Shown here: one piece after another, positions 25,532 to 34,620 of the stretch
How the letters are laid out: every line of letters starts with the position of its first letter
Position numbering within the stretch: the first letter of the stretch is position 1
Assembly: GCA_015056495.1 (NCBI GenBank)
Contig: SVGC01000030.1
Span: 1 to 49,875 of the forward strand
DNA: 49,875 nucleotides
Reading direction: 5' to 3'
Origin: Butyrivibrio sp.
Lineage (GTDB): Bacteria; Bacillota; Clostridia; Lachnospirales; Lachnospiraceae
Program-made: the position numbers and the translations under genes
Notes under the pieces: model-generated
What the model was told of the DNA's origin: nothing
What the model saw: only the letters and a program-made list of their open reading frames with translations
Databases searched by the model: none

Positions 25532-26337
25532 TCTTCTACCTCACTTTCTTTACTTTCAGCAGCTTTTTCAGCTTCTTTCTTCTCTATTTTTTCAAAAGTC
25601 TTTTTTGCATTAGGTGCCTGACAGCATCCGCCTGCTTTGAAGTGAGAAGTATCTTTTCCCTTGGCTTCCATATCAGCCTTGACCTTGTTCATGATAGCAA
25701 TAAGCACTGCAAGAACAAAGAATGCGCCTGCCTGCAGGATAAAGATCCTGACTGGCTGATAAAGTGAGAGGAATGCGCCAACTGCTCCAGGTACTACAGT
25801 GCCTTCGCCAAGGATCTGTACGTCAAAAGCAGTACCGCCACCGATAAACTCTCTTAAAAGACCGATACAGGTAATAGAGATCGTAAAACCAAGTCCCATG
25901 CCTATACCATCAAAGAAAGCCGGGAAAATACCATTTTTGGAAGCATATGCCTCTGCTCTACCAAAGATGATACAGTTAACAACAATAAGCGGAATGTAAA
26001 CGCCAAGTGCTGTATACATGGCTGGCAGATAAGCCTGCATGATCAGCTGTACCAGTGTAACGAAGGAAGCTATAACTACTATAAATGCAGGGATACGAAC
26101 TGTATCAGGTATCACTTTACGAAGAAGTGATATAACTGCATTACTAAGTGCAAGAACGAAGGTTGTTGCAAGTCCCATGGTAAGGCCATTGATTGCAGAT
26201 GTTGTAACTGCAAGGGTTGGACACATACCGATCATAAGTACCAGTGTAGGGTTCTCAACTACGAGGCCATTCATGATACGCTCTGCAGGTGTACCTGCCT
26301 TTAATCCCAGAGCGCCTTTTTTTACTGAATTATCCAT
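25528..26337 (-). CDS. rnfE: Rnf complex subunit E
   Basis: This membrane subunit pairs with RnfA. The 269-aa protein has six helices with [24 protein letters not shown] and [20 protein letters not shown], the RnfE signatures with their Cys residues. After about residue 215 there is a hydrophilic tail ([20 protein letters not shown], then many K and E to the end), which makes it longer than compact RnfE of about 200-230 aa. The tail is probably cytoplasmic. The ribosome site AAAGGAGG precedes the ATG. Confidence 0.95.
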   Translation of the reverse strand: MDNSVKKGALGLKAGTPAERIMNGLVVENPTLVLMIGMCPTLAVTTSAINGLTMGLATTFVLALSNAVISLLRKVIPDTVRIPAFIVVIASFVTLVQLIMQAYLPAMYTALGVYIPLIVVNCIIFGRAEAYASKNGIFPAFFDGIGMGLGFTISITCIGLLREFIGGGTAFDVQILGEGTVVPGAVGAFLSLYQPVRIFILQAGAFFVLAVLIAIMNKVKADMEAKGKDTSHFKAGGCCQAPNAKKTFEKIEKKEAEKAAESKESEVEE

Positions 26338-26338
26338 A

Positions 26339-26944
26339 TTAGTTCTGGCCTCCTTTCAAAACGTTACTCCAATATGCAATACCAACATTTACACCATTGG
26401 TAATAGCCTTGGATGTAATTGTAGCACCGGAGATTGCTTCAATCTGGCTGTCTGCTGTTGCAGTATTCTTGGTAACTTCGAAGTTGCCAAAGATTGTCTT
26501 GGATGAAAACTGTGGAACAAGGACCTTTTCAGCATTCATACCAAGTCCCGGTGTCTCGTTGATTGAAATAATGGATATTCCATTTAAAATGCCATCATTT
26601 GTGATACCCATTGTAAATACAATGTCATCACCATAACCGCTGGATGATACTTGGATAACATATCCTAATGTGCCTCCTGCAGCATCAAGTGCCTTTTTGA
26701 CACTAACGATCTCAATACTGCCTGTAGCGCCTGCAGCAGCAAGTGCTGATTCATCCAGTTCGATCTCTTCAAAGCCCTGAGCCTCTGAAAATACTTCCTG
26801 ATTAGCTTTAGTCTCAGCGAGCTGATTCTGATAAGCAATAGGCTCTTTGGTCACCTGATAAACAAATCCGAGAAGAACACCCGCTACTAATGTAATAACA
26901 AAAAGTATAAAGGCATTTTTAATCATTGTTTTAATATCTGTCAT
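26339..26944 (-). CDS. rnfG: Rnf complex subunit G
   Basis: RnfG is a single-pass subunit with covalently bound FMN outside the membrane. The product is about 201 aa. A membrane segment lies near residues 10-30 (NAFILFVITLVAGVLLGFVY). The flavinylation motif SGATIT is in AISGATITSKA, with the acceptor Thr near residue 175. The frame can begin with GTG at 26950, overlapping rnfD, but GGGAGG is better spaced for the ATG at 26944. Maturation needs an ApbE-type flavin transferase, which is not in this window. Confidence 0.94.
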   Translation of the reverse strand: MTDIKTMIKNAFILFVITLVAGVLLGFVYQVTKEPIAYQNQLAETKANQEVFSEAQGFEEIELDESALAAAGATGSIEIVSVKKALDAAGGTLGYVIQVSSSGYGDDIVFTMGITNDGILNGISIISINETPGLGMNAEKVLVPQFSSKTIFGNFEVTKNTATADSQIEAISGATITSKAITNGVNVGIAYWSNVLKGGQN

Positions 26945-26946
26945 GA

Positions 26947-27888
26947 TCACTTCGCCTCCCTTCTGGTTTTAGGGATGCCAAATGCTCTTGGCTGTGTAAA
27001 TCTCTCGATCAATGGAACAAGGAGGTTGCCGATCACGATGGCAAATGAAACGCCTTCAGCAGAACCGCCATATATTCTCAGGATAGCTGTAAGTACACCA
27101 AGGAATATTCCATACACATATTTACCGGCATTGGTAATAGGACTTGTCACATAGTCAGTTGCCATGAAGAAGGCACCAAGCATAAGTCCGCCGCCTGCCA
27201 GCTGAGCTGACAGATATGCACCGTTAAGTCCATGTCCGCCAAATATAGCAGTGAATATCAGGAGAGATACGATGTATGAACCCGGAATACGCAGATCGAT
27301 AATTCCAAGCATTATCAGGATACATGCGCCAAATACCAGAGCTATCATAGAAGTCTCACCTATTGTTCCTCCGGTACGTCCGATGATCATATCCATTACA
27401 ACTACTTCCTGGCCGTTTTTAAGGGCTGTAAGAGGTGTTGCTCCTGTAAATGTGTCTGTTACAAAATTGGTCATGATAGCCGGAAATGATATTACCAAAA
27501 AGCATCTTCCGCCAAGTGCAGGGTTCATGAAGTTCTGTCCCAGTCCGCCAAATAACATTTTTACAACTATGATTGCAAACATGCCACCAAGGATCGGGAT
27601 CCACCACGGTACTGTGCTTGGAAGGTTCATTCCAAGAAGAAGTCCTGTTACTACTGCAGAGAAATCTCCAATAGTGATCTTCTTGTGCATCAGCTTCTCA
27701 TAGATAAATTCTGATAATACTGTTGAAAGTACTGATAAAGCAAGTATTATCAGTGCATCAATGCCAAAATTATAAATTCCAAATCCAGCTGCAGGAAGAA
27801 GCGAAATAACTACCCAGATCATAACATTTGAAGTAGTCACTTTAGACCTGACATGCGGATTTGATGATACTTTCATCATCTCACTCAT
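26947..27888 (-). CDS. rnfD: Rnf complex subunit D
   Basis: RnfD is a polytopic subunit with covalently bound FMN. The 313-aa protein has about ten hydrophobic segments, the signature GLGQNFMNPALGGRCFL, and the flavin-attachment motif FTGATPL with Thr near residue 151. MNLPSTVPWWIPILGGMFAI is also typical. The strong ribosome site AAGGAGGAG fixes the start. It lies 14 nt after rnfC. Confidence 0.96.
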   Translation of the reverse strand: MSEMMKVSSNPHVRSKVTTSNVMIWVVISLLPAAGFGIYNFGIDALIILALSVLSTVLSEFIYEKLMHKKITIGDFSAVVTGLLLGMNLPSTVPWWIPILGGMFAIIVVKMLFGGLGQNFMNPALGGRCFLVISFPAIMTNFVTDTFTGATPLTALKNGQEVVVMDMIIGRTGGTIGETSMIALVFGACILIMLGIIDLRIPGSYIVSLLIFTAIFGGHGLNGAYLSAQLAGGGLMLGAFFMATDYVTSPITNAGKYVYGIFLGVLTAILRIYGGSAEGVSFAIVIGNLLVPLIERFTQPRAFGIPKTRREAK

Positions 27889-27902
27889 TTAGTTGCTCCT
27901 CC

Positions 27903-29222
27903 TTACGCTTTCTTCCTATTGGCTAGCTGTATTTTTCTCATTCCTTTGATAAGCTGTGTCAGCTGTCTTCTTGCCGGACATACATAGCTGCAACAGCCAC
28001 ATTCACAGCATTCAAGTCCGTAGGAACTTAAGAATCTGTCATCTTCACCATGTTCTACGGCATCAGCCAGTAATTTAGGATTCAGTCTTTCAGGACAAGC
28101 TTCGATACATTTGCCACAACTGATGCAGGCAGATGGTTCCATCTCAGCCACTTCATCTTTGGTCAGGCAAGTGATCGCTGATGCAGTCTTGGTTGTAGGC
28201 ACGTCAAGGTCAAACATGGCAAATCCCATCATAGGACCACCTGATATGATCTTGGCTGGCTGTGATACAAAGCCGCCTGCATCATCAATAAGTTCTCTAT
28301 AGTTGGTTCCAATCCTGATCTTGTAGTTGCAAGGATTAACTATGGCATCACCTGTTATGGTCACTATACGTTCCATAAGAGGCACGCCTTCTGTTACTGC
28401 TCTGCTGACAGCACACAATGTATCAACATTATCTACTATGCAGCCCACATCAGCAGGAAGCATGGATGAATTGACCTGCCTTCCTGTACATGCGTATATG
28501 AGCATACGCTCAGCACCCTGAGGATACTTGGTCCTAAGAGCCTTAACGCTGATCTTGTCTTCATCCTTGGTCATCTCTCTGAGTTTTGCAATAACATCAG
28601 GTTTATTATCCTCTACTGCAAGGATTCCTCTTGCATTAGGGAAAATGCTGATCGCAATCTTAAGACCGCTAATAAGGAGCTCAGGTTCCTCTACCATACG
28701 TCTGTAGTCAGATGTAAGGTAAGGCTCACACTCAGCGCCGTTGGCAATTACGTACTCTATTTTATCCGGTTCTTTTGGAGAGAACTTGACTGCAGTAGGG
28801 AAGCCTGCTCCGCCCATTCCTACTACACCAGCCTCTCTTACCAGATCAATGATCTCCTTTGGAGTCAGTTCTTCAACTGGTTTTGGCTTGGTATATTCTA
28901 CCTCGTCATATTTGCCATCATTTTCTACAATAATACTTTCACACATACCGCCGTTTGCCAAACGTCTAGGCTCGATCGCCTTAACAGTACCCGAAACGGT
29001 TGCGTAAATTGGTGCAGATACAAAGCCACCTGCATCTGCTATTTTTTGCCCTGTGAGCACGTGATCTCCCACTGCCACAATAGGCTTTGCGGGTGCACCT
29101 ATGTGTTGTGATAATGGATATACCAAATCCCCCTGAGGAAGCACCACTTTGATAGGTTTGTCTTTTGTGAGTTCTTTTCCTTCGTACGGGTGAACTCCAC
29201 CTGCAAATGTTAGTCTCGCCAT
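27903..29222 (-). CDS. rnfC: Rnf complex subunit C
   Basis: RnfC is the peripheral NADH/NAD-binding subunit with FMN and iron-sulfur clusters. The 439-aa protein has an N-terminal sandwich-hybrid region (GGVHPYEGKELTKDKPI), the flavin/NADH site GVVGMGGAGFPTAVK near residue 135, a SLBB-like region, and two cluster motifs near the C-terminus: CISCGKCIEACPERLNP and CCECGCCSYVCPARRQL. It is the first gene of the operon and has a structured leader. Confidence 0.96.
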   Translation of the reverse strand: MARLTFAGGVHPYEGKELTKDKPIKVVLPQGDLVYPLSQHIGAPAKPIVAVGDHVLTGQKIADAGGFVSAPIYATVSGTVKAIEPRRLANGGMCESIIVENDGKYDEVEYTKPKPVEELTPKEIIDLVREAGVVGMGGAGFPTAVKFSPKEPDKIEYVIANGAECEPYLTSDYRRMVEEPELLISGLKIAISIFPNARGILAVEDNKPDVIAKLREMTKDEDKISVKALRTKYPQGAERMLIYACTGRQVNSSMLPADVGCIVDNVDTLCAVSRAVTEGVPLMERIVTITGDAIVNPCNYKIRIGTNYRELIDDAGGFVSQPAKIISGGPMMGFAMFDLDVPTTKTASAITCLTKDEVAEMEPSACISCGKCIEACPERLNPKLLADAVEHGEDDRFLSSYGLECCECGCCSYVCPARRQLTQLIKGMRKIQLANRKKA

Positions 29223-29270
29223 TTCCTACCCTTTCTTTTTTTCAATTCTGATTGTTGATCAATCCTCTTA

Positions 29271-29337
29271 GAACACAATCAAATAGGCCATCTTAAGTAA
29301 TTACTGTCGAAAGGCCTACTATCAATAAATCGTGTTC
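29271..29337 (-). promoter_or_regulatory. Long stem-loop in the rnfC leader
   Basis: GAACAC/GTGTTC and TAGGCC/GGCCTA are nested inverted repeats that can form one interrupted stem of about 67 nt, ending some 50 nt before the rnfC start codon. The sequence matches no riboswitch I know. The rest of the 397-bp gap holds the exonuclease promoter and A/T-rich DNA with no further gene. Confidence 0.45.
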
Positions 29338-29577
29338 CAGTTTTTTCCAGCACATATAATTATCAGAATATTCCCCGAAAAATATGTACTATAAGTTAAA
29401 TATAACCTATTTTGTATGTGAATTCCACATGAAAGTTTGTTATTTTCTAATGTTTTTATTCTTTTTACCGTTAATGAGTTTCTTTATCTCTGTTATTAAG
29501 TCAACAGTTACGGCGTGGTAATAACGGCCTTCTCACTATATCGTTAATTATTAAACAAACATTTTTTTGAATAGAAT

Positions 29578-29605
29578 TTGTTGCAGGCTTGTGATAGCAT
29601 ATAAT
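29578..29605 (+). promoter_or_regulatory. Promoter of the exonuclease gene
   Basis: TTGTTG (29578-29583) and TATAAT (29600-29605) are separated by 16 nt. Transcription would begin near 29612, which leaves almost no leader for an ATG at 29620 and supports the ATG at 29638. Confidence 0.65.
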
Positions 29606-29637
29606 AGAAGCTATTATCAATGATTGGGGACATTGTA

Positions 29638-30825
29638 ATGAAGATAATTACTGAAGATATTACTCCTGACAAGAAGAGTCTTGAACTTTATCCTTTGGAA
29701 AAAATAGCCGAGAGGAAAGAAGACATACTTTTTATTGATATTGAGACCACAGGCCTTTCCGCAAAGACTTCTGAGATATACCTTATCGGTCTTGCTTTTT
29801 ATGAAAATGAGTTATGGCATACAGTACAGTTTTTTGCTGACCAGGGGGATGAGGAAGATATACTTAAGTCTGCGGGTTCATTTATTCTTGAGCACAATTT
29901 CAAACTCCTTGTGCATTACAACGGTAACAGATTTGATCTGCCATTTATCAAGTTCAGATGCGATAAATACTCTCTCGCTGATGTATTCGAAGAGATTGAT
30001 TCTTTTGATATATACAAAAAGATCAGCAAGTACAAAAACGTATTGGGCATTCCTGACTGTAAGCAAAAAACCATCGAGCTGTTCCTGGGCATAGACAGAA
30101 AAGATGAATGCAGCGGTGGCGAACTCATAAGTGTTTACAAGGATTACCTGAGGGAGCATGATTCTCATTCATATGACCTGTTGATATTGCATAATCTGGA
30201 TGATCTGAAGGGCATGTTCCAGATTATTCCTATTTTGCTGTATTCTGAGGTTCTTGAGAGATTTATCAATATTGATACTCCAACTTACAAGATAAGTGAT
30301 AACAAAATTGAAATTCCTGATCTGGATCTTCCTGTAAGAGCATCCAAGGTGCAGGCCAATTATTACAATGATATCGAAGGCTCCAAGAGGATTGAGCTAT
30401 ATATGAAGATGACTCTCTACACTTCTCTTCCAGCAGGAATAGGTAAGAAATTTGAGAGCTGTTTCTTTAAGATTGAGGGCGATACTGTAACAGTAAGGAT
30501 ACCGCTGATAGAGGACGAGCTTAAGTATTTTTATTCCAACTACAAGGATTATTACTATCTGCCTGCCGAAGATACTGCCATGCACAAGTCTATAGCAGAA
30601 TTTGTAGATAAGGCTCACCGTCAGAGGGCTACCAAAGCCAACTGCTACACCAAAAAGCCCGGGCAATTCCTTCCACAGTGGACACTTCTGTTCGCACCTT
30701 ATTTTAAAAAGAGTTATGAGGATGAGCAGGTATTTTTTGAACTGACTGAGACCTTTAAAAAGAGCCGCAAGGCTATGAGTCTATATGGTGCTCATATTAT
30801 TTCGCACATTATAACTGAAAGCTGA
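29638..30825 (+). CDS. YprB-like RNase H-fold exonuclease
   Basis: This is a predicted DEDD-type nuclease. The protein is about 395 aa. Its N-terminal domain (about 28-200) has LFIDIETTGLSAKTSEIYLIGL (D34, E36), VHYNGNRFDLPFIKFR with the next Asp, and HNLDDLKGM with the last Asp, the pattern of the YprB RNase H-like family. The C-terminal half has no motif I can name and could bind substrate. I chose the ATG at 29638 because TTGGGGA lies 8 nt upstream and the promoter is too close for 29620. It is monocistronic and closed by the terminator at 30866. The substrate (DNA or RNA) is unknown. Confidence 0.85.
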   Translation: MKIITEDITPDKKSLELYPLEKIAERKEDILFIDIETTGLSAKTSEIYLIGLAFYENELWHTVQFFADQGDEEDILKSAGSFILEHNFKLLVHYNGNRFDLPFIKFRCDKYSLADVFEEIDSFDIYKKISKYKNVLGIPDCKQKTIELFLGIDRKDECSGGELISVYKDYLREHDSHSYDLLILHNLDDLKGMFQIIPILLYSEVLERFINIDTPTYKISDNKIEIPDLDLPVRASKVQANYYNDIEGSKRIELYMKMTLYTSLPAGIGKKFESCFFKIEGDTVTVRIPLIEDELKYFYSNYKDYYYLPAEDTAMHKSIAEFVDKAHRQRATKANCYTKKPGQFLPQWTLLFAPYFKKSYEDEQVFFELTETFKKSRKAMSLYGAHIISHIITES

Positions 30826-30865
30826 TGCGGTTTCTTATGAACGTGCGCCGCTAGGCGCACTATAA

Positions 30866-30916
30866 AAGAGAACCAGATCCAAACATTTATGGTCGTTTGG
30901 ACTTGGTTCTCTTTTT
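30866..30916. terminator. Terminator between exonuclease gene and cheR
   Basis: AGAGAACCAGATCCAAAC pairs with GTTTGGACTTGGTTCTCT with one mismatch, followed by TTTTT. An extra hairpin GTGCGCC-GCTA-GGCGCAC lies just before it, at about 30843-30860. Confidence 0.85.
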
Positions 30917-30951
30917 AATTTTCAGATCATATGCGCATCAAAGCTTTATGC

Positions 30952-31737
30952 TCAGGCGTTCATAGGTTTCTCATAGTAGAAGGAGTTCTTTCTGATGAAG
31001 CCGATATCCTTGTAATTTACAATCTGCTCTGTACTTCCAATAAAGAGGATTCCTCCTGGAGCCAATGAATTGTAGAATTTACGGAATACTTCATCCTTGG
31101 CTTCCTCTGTAAAGTAGATAAGAACATTTCTACATACAATAAGGTGACAATTAGTAGGATAAGGATCTTTAAGAAGATCTGCCTGCTTAAAGTTAACTCT
31201 CTTCTTTATTTCATCAGAAATTCTGAACTTGTCATCTTCCTGAGTAAAATACTTGGTCTTAAAATCTGCAGGTACTCCTGCAATTTCCTTCTTGTCGTAT
31301 ACACCAATCTTGGCCTTGGCAAGAACAACTGCATCAAGGTCTGTTGCATTGACAGTAATGGTGTTAATAGGAACATGTTTAGACATGACCATTACAATGG
31401 TATATGGTTCATCACCTGTGGAGCAGGCTGCGCTCCAGATCTTAAGATTCTTGCCAAACTTATTCATAAGTTCCGGCAACATCTCTTTTTCCATCAGATT
31501 CCACTGATCAACATTTCGATAGAATTCAGAAACGTTGATGGTAAGGTAGGTAATGAAAGCCTCCAGAACAGACTTATCCTTTTTCATCAGTTCAATGAAC
31601 TTGTCATATCCCTGAACCTCATACTTGCCGATAAGTGTATCGATCCTACGCTTCATCTGCTTTTCTTTATAAGCATTAAGATCAATCTTAGTCATTGAAT
31701 AAACTTCTTTTTTGAACCACTCGTAATCAACAGCCAT
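30952..31737 (-). CDS. cheR: CheR-type protein-glutamate methyltransferase
   Basis: CheR uses SAM to methylate glutamates of chemoreceptors. The 261-aa protein has the N-terminal helical domain (YEWFKKEVYSMTKIDLNAYKEKQMKRRI) and the methyltransferase core: EFYRNVDQW, WSAACSTGDEPYTIVMVM (SAM loop), TVNATDLD, and CHLIVCRNVLIYFTEEAK. The ATG follows AAGGAGGT. No other chemotaxis gene is adjacent, so it is an orphan cheR. Confidence 0.94.
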   Translation of the reverse strand: MAVDYEWFKKEVYSMTKIDLNAYKEKQMKRRIDTLIGKYEVQGYDKFIELMKKDKSVLEAFITYLTINVSEFYRNVDQWNLMEKEMLPELMNKFGKNLKIWSAACSTGDEPYTIVMVMSKHVPINTITVNATDLDAVVLAKAKIGVYDKKEIAGVPADFKTKYFTQEDDKFRISDEIKKRVNFKQADLLKDPYPTNCHLIVCRNVLIYFTEEAKDEVFRKFYNSLAPGGILFIGSTEQIVNYKDIGFIRKNSFYYEKPMNA

Positions 31738-31855
31738 TGTCCAAAGACCTCCTTAAATGTACCGCGCCAAGCGCAACAATACTACCACGTGTCTCTGCGC
31801 CATACACTAGCACAGCATAATCGGTATATTGATAATTATACATTGTTTTACAAGC

Positions 31856-31884
31856 ACAAAAAAGCCCTGACAACCGTCAGGGCT
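31856..31884 (-). terminator. Terminator after the S1-domain gene
   Basis: GCCCTGAC and GTCAGGGC pair around AACC and run into TTTTTT on the minus strand. It ends the HI0933-cmk-ispH-S1 cluster. Confidence 0.9.
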
Positions 31885-31919
31885 CTTAAAATTCTATAAA
31901 AGTTTTACAAAGATTTAGA

Positions 31920-33056
31920 TTAGTTCTCTTCGTTCTGCTCTTCAATAGCTTTGTCGATATCTACAGAAACAACATCAGCATCGCTGTCTTCTTCTGATTC
32001 AGGAGCAAGTAAAGCCTTTACGCTAAGGCTGATCTTTCTCTCTTCTTCGTTGAAGTCTACGATCTTAGCTGTAACTTCATCACCAACCTTTAATACATCA
32101 GCTGGCTTATCAACGTGTTCCTTAGAAATCTGTGATACATGAAGAAGTGCATCAATACCAGATTCAAGTTCAACGAATGCACCGAAGTCTGTCATACGAG
32201 CAACCTTACCAGTTACTGTATTGCCAACAGCATATTTGCTCTCAGCATCCTTCCATGGATTCTCATTATCAAACTTTCTGCTAAGTGCGATCTTGCTTCC
32301 TTCAATGCTCTTAACAAGAACCTTAACTGTATCGCCAACCTTGAAGACCTTCTTAGGACTCTCAACACGTCCCCAAGACATCTCAGAGATATGTAATAAT
32401 CCGTCAGCTCCACCAAGATCGATGAATGCACCGAAATCTGTAACGTTCTTAACAACACCATCAACAACGTCACCAACATGAAGTGTATCAAATAACTTCT
32501 TAGCCTGCTCAGCCTTCTCAGCTGTAACGAGCATACGTCTGTTACCGATATATCTTCTTCTCTTAGGATTGTACTCAGTTACAACAAACTGGATCTCCTG
32601 TCCTTCGTACTTAGAAAGATCTTTTTCATATGAATCAGATACAAGGCTAGCTGGGATGAAGATTCTAACTTCATCAACAACAACTGTAAGACCGCCTTCA
32701 AGTACCTGTACAACCTTAGCTGTAAGAACTTCTTTGTTATTGAATGCTTCTTCTATTCTCTTGTTTCCTCTGTCAAGGGCAAGTCTCTTGTATGAAAGTA
32801 CAACCTGTCCATCTGCATCGTTGGTCTTAAGGATCTTAACATCCATTGTGTCACCAACTTTTACTACAGTTGTGAGGTCAACGCTGTTATCATTTGTGTA
32901 TTCGTTTCTAGTAAGAATACCATCAGACTTGTAACCGATGTTGAGAATGATTTCGTCAGGCTTTACATCAATAACAGTTCCTTCAACGACCTCCCCTGTA
33001 TGAATTGTTTTGAACGAATCGTTTAGTAACTGTTCAAATGATACTTCTTCTGACAT
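31920..33056 (-). CDS. Ribosomal protein S1-like RNA-binding protein
   Basis: The 378-aa protein has four S1 (OB-fold) repeats: about residues 17-85, 103-175, 192-260 and 277-347. Repeats 3 and 4 are the most canonical (VKNVTDFGAFIDLGGADGLLHISEMSW; VARMTDFGAFVELESGIDALLHVSQIS). The tail is acidic. It has fewer repeats than E. coli S1 (six), as is usual for Firmicutes YpfD-like proteins. The start lies inside the end of ispH (23-nt overlap, other frame), with GAGGAGG inside the ispH coding sequence. In some relatives the two genes are fused; here they are separate. Confidence 0.93.
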   Translation of the reverse strand: MSEEVSFEQLLNDSFKTIHTGEVVEGTVIDVKPDEIILNIGYKSDGILTRNEYTNDNSVDLTTVVKVGDTMDVKILKTNDADGQVVLSYKRLALDRGNKRIEEAFNNKEVLTAKVVQVLEGGLTVVVDEVRIFIPASLVSDSYEKDLSKYEGQEIQFVVTEYNPKRRRYIGNRRMLVTAEKAEQAKKLFDTLHVGDVVDGVVKNVTDFGAFIDLGGADGLLHISEMSWGRVESPKKVFKVGDTVKVLVKSIEGSKIALSRKFDNENPWKDAESKYAVGNTVTGKVARMTDFGAFVELESGIDALLHVSQISKEHVDKPADVLKVGDEVTAKIVDFNEEERKISLSVKALLAPESEEDSDADVVSVDIDKAIEEQNEEN

Positions 33057-33885
33057 AATTCTGAACCTCCTCGATAATGTTCTTTGGGGTAGATGCCCCG
33101 GCGGTAATTCCCACTAGTTTAACTGCTTTAGTATTATCTAAATGCAAGTCATCCAGTGTCTGTATAAAATATGTCCGGGCACATTTTTGGCTACAGATCT
33201 CATATAGTTTTCTTGAATTAGAACTGTGTGCCCCGCCAATAACTATCATCACGTCAACCTGACTGGCAATACGCTCAGCTTCTGTCTGTCTCTCTTCGGT
33301 CGCGTTACATATAGTATTCACAATATTAATATTGTAACCTTTTGACTGGAAAATTTCAACGGTTTCTTTAAATTTATTATAATTGAACGTGGTTTGCGAA
33401 ACAAGACATATTTCAGTTCCTTGATCTATCTGAAACTCAGCCGCTTCCTTTGGCGATTCTATAACAAATACAGGGCCATTAGCATAGCTTACAATTCCTT
33501 CGACTTCAGGATGATCAGCACTACCTACAACAATTATTGTTTTTCCTTTTTGGCTTTCTTCATCAACGATCTTGTGGATCCTTTTTACAAAAGGACATGT
33601 GGCATCAATGTATTCCAGATTTTTCTGCTGGATCTTTTCATAGATATCTTTTTTAATACCATGGGATCTGATAATGATGGTTCCTTCTTTTATATCATCA
33701 AGCTCATCTTCTGAACCAATGACTTTTACGCCTTTTTTCTCCAGATCAGATACCACTGTCTCGTTGTGAATGATAGGTCCGTAGGTGTATATGTTATCTT
33801 TTTTGCCTATCTGTTCATAAACCTTTTCAACTGCCTTGGTCACACCAAAGCAAAATCCGGCATGCTCGGCTACGATTACTTCCAT
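33034..33885 (-). CDS. ispH: 4-hydroxy-3-methylbut-2-enyl diphosphate reductase
   Basis: IspH makes isopentenyl and dimethylallyl diphosphate in the last step of the MEP pathway, using a 4Fe-4S cluster. The three cluster cysteines are in EHAGFCFGV, DATCPFVKRIH and NTICNATEERQ. The frame reaches back to 33918, but AAAGGAG lies 6-8 nt before the ATG at 33885, which also avoids overlap with cmk. The length of 283 aa is typical. It lies 13 nt after cmk. Confidence 0.96.
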   Translation of the reverse strand: MEVIVAEHAGFCFGVTKAVEKVYEQIGKKDNIYTYGPIIHNETVVSDLEKKGVKVIGSEDELDDIKEGTIIIRSHGIKKDIYEKIQQKNLEYIDATCPFVKRIHKIVDEESQKGKTIIVVGSADHPEVEGIVSYANGPVFVIESPKEAAEFQIDQGTEICLVSQTTFNYNKFKETVEIFQSKGYNINIVNTICNATEERQTEAERIASQVDVMIVIGGAHSSNSRKLYEICSQKCARTYFIQTLDDLHLDNTKAVKLVGITAGASTPKNIIEEVQNYVRRSII

Positions 33886-33898
33886 AGCTTTGCTCCTT

Positions 33899-34567
33899 TC
33901 AATTTTTACTACTTTCATAAAGGCTGATTATCTTATCTGCAACTTCTTCGATTGTCATGTATGAGGAATCTACTTCAGTAGCATCATCAGCTTTTTTTAG
34001 AGGAGAGATATCTCTAGTCATATCTCTGCGGTCTCTCTCAATAATATCCTGTTCTATTTTTTCAAGATCACACTGCTGACCCTTGGCAATAAGCTCTTTA
34101 TATCTTCTGTCAGCTCTTACCTTGGAAGAAGCTGTAAGATATACCTTGCATTTAGAATCAGGCAGCACTACTGTGCCTATATCTCTTCCATCCATTACAA
34201 CATCAGTCTCTGCAGCAAGCTTCTGCTGAAGTTCCACAAGTTTTTTGCGGACATTACTATTGACGCTGCTTGAAGAAGCCATATTTCCTACTTCTTCTGT
34301 TCTGATAAATCCGTTAACATTTTCTCCGTTCAGATATACTACCTGTTCACCGTTTTCATGCTTGATAGTGATATCGGCGTTCTGGCATTTACTGCTGATC
34401 GCAGCTGCATCTGATGGATCAACCTTTTCTCTGAGCAGATACAATGCCATAGCTCTGTACATTGCTCCTGTATCAACATAGATAAATCCTAGCTTCTTAG
34501 ACACCATCTTGGCAATAGTGCTCTTCCCTGCTCCTGCAGGTCCGTCAATTGCAATACTGTTAGTCAT
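33899..34567 (-). CDS. cmk: Cytidylate kinase
   Basis: This enzyme phosphorylates CMP and dCMP. The 222-aa protein has the P-loop IDGPAGAGKSTIAK, the YVDTGAMYRAMAL region, and DGRDIGTVVLPDSKCKVYLTASSKVRADRR near residues 130-160, all typical. It lies in the widespread clostridial order with ispH and an S1 gene, 53 nt after the HI0933-type gene. Confidence 0.96.
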   Translation of the reverse strand: MTNSIAIDGPAGAGKSTIAKMVSKKLGFIYVDTGAMYRAMALYLLREKVDPSDAAAISSKCQNADITIKHENGEQVVYLNGENVNGFIRTEEVGNMASSSSVNSNVRKKLVELQQKLAAETDVVMDGRDIGTVVLPDSKCKVYLTASSKVRADRRYKELIAKGQQCDLEKIEQDIIERDRRDMTRDISPLKKADDATEVDSSYMTIEEVADKIISLYESSKN

Positions 34568-34620
34568 AATATTTTTTCATCTCCTATTATGTTGTAATGG
34601 TCTATTATTCTGCATCAGTC

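Noticed and set aside
29620..29637. Earlier ATG for the exonuclease
   Set aside because: It lies about 8 nt from the predicted transcription start and lacks a ribosome site, while 29638 has TTGGGGA.
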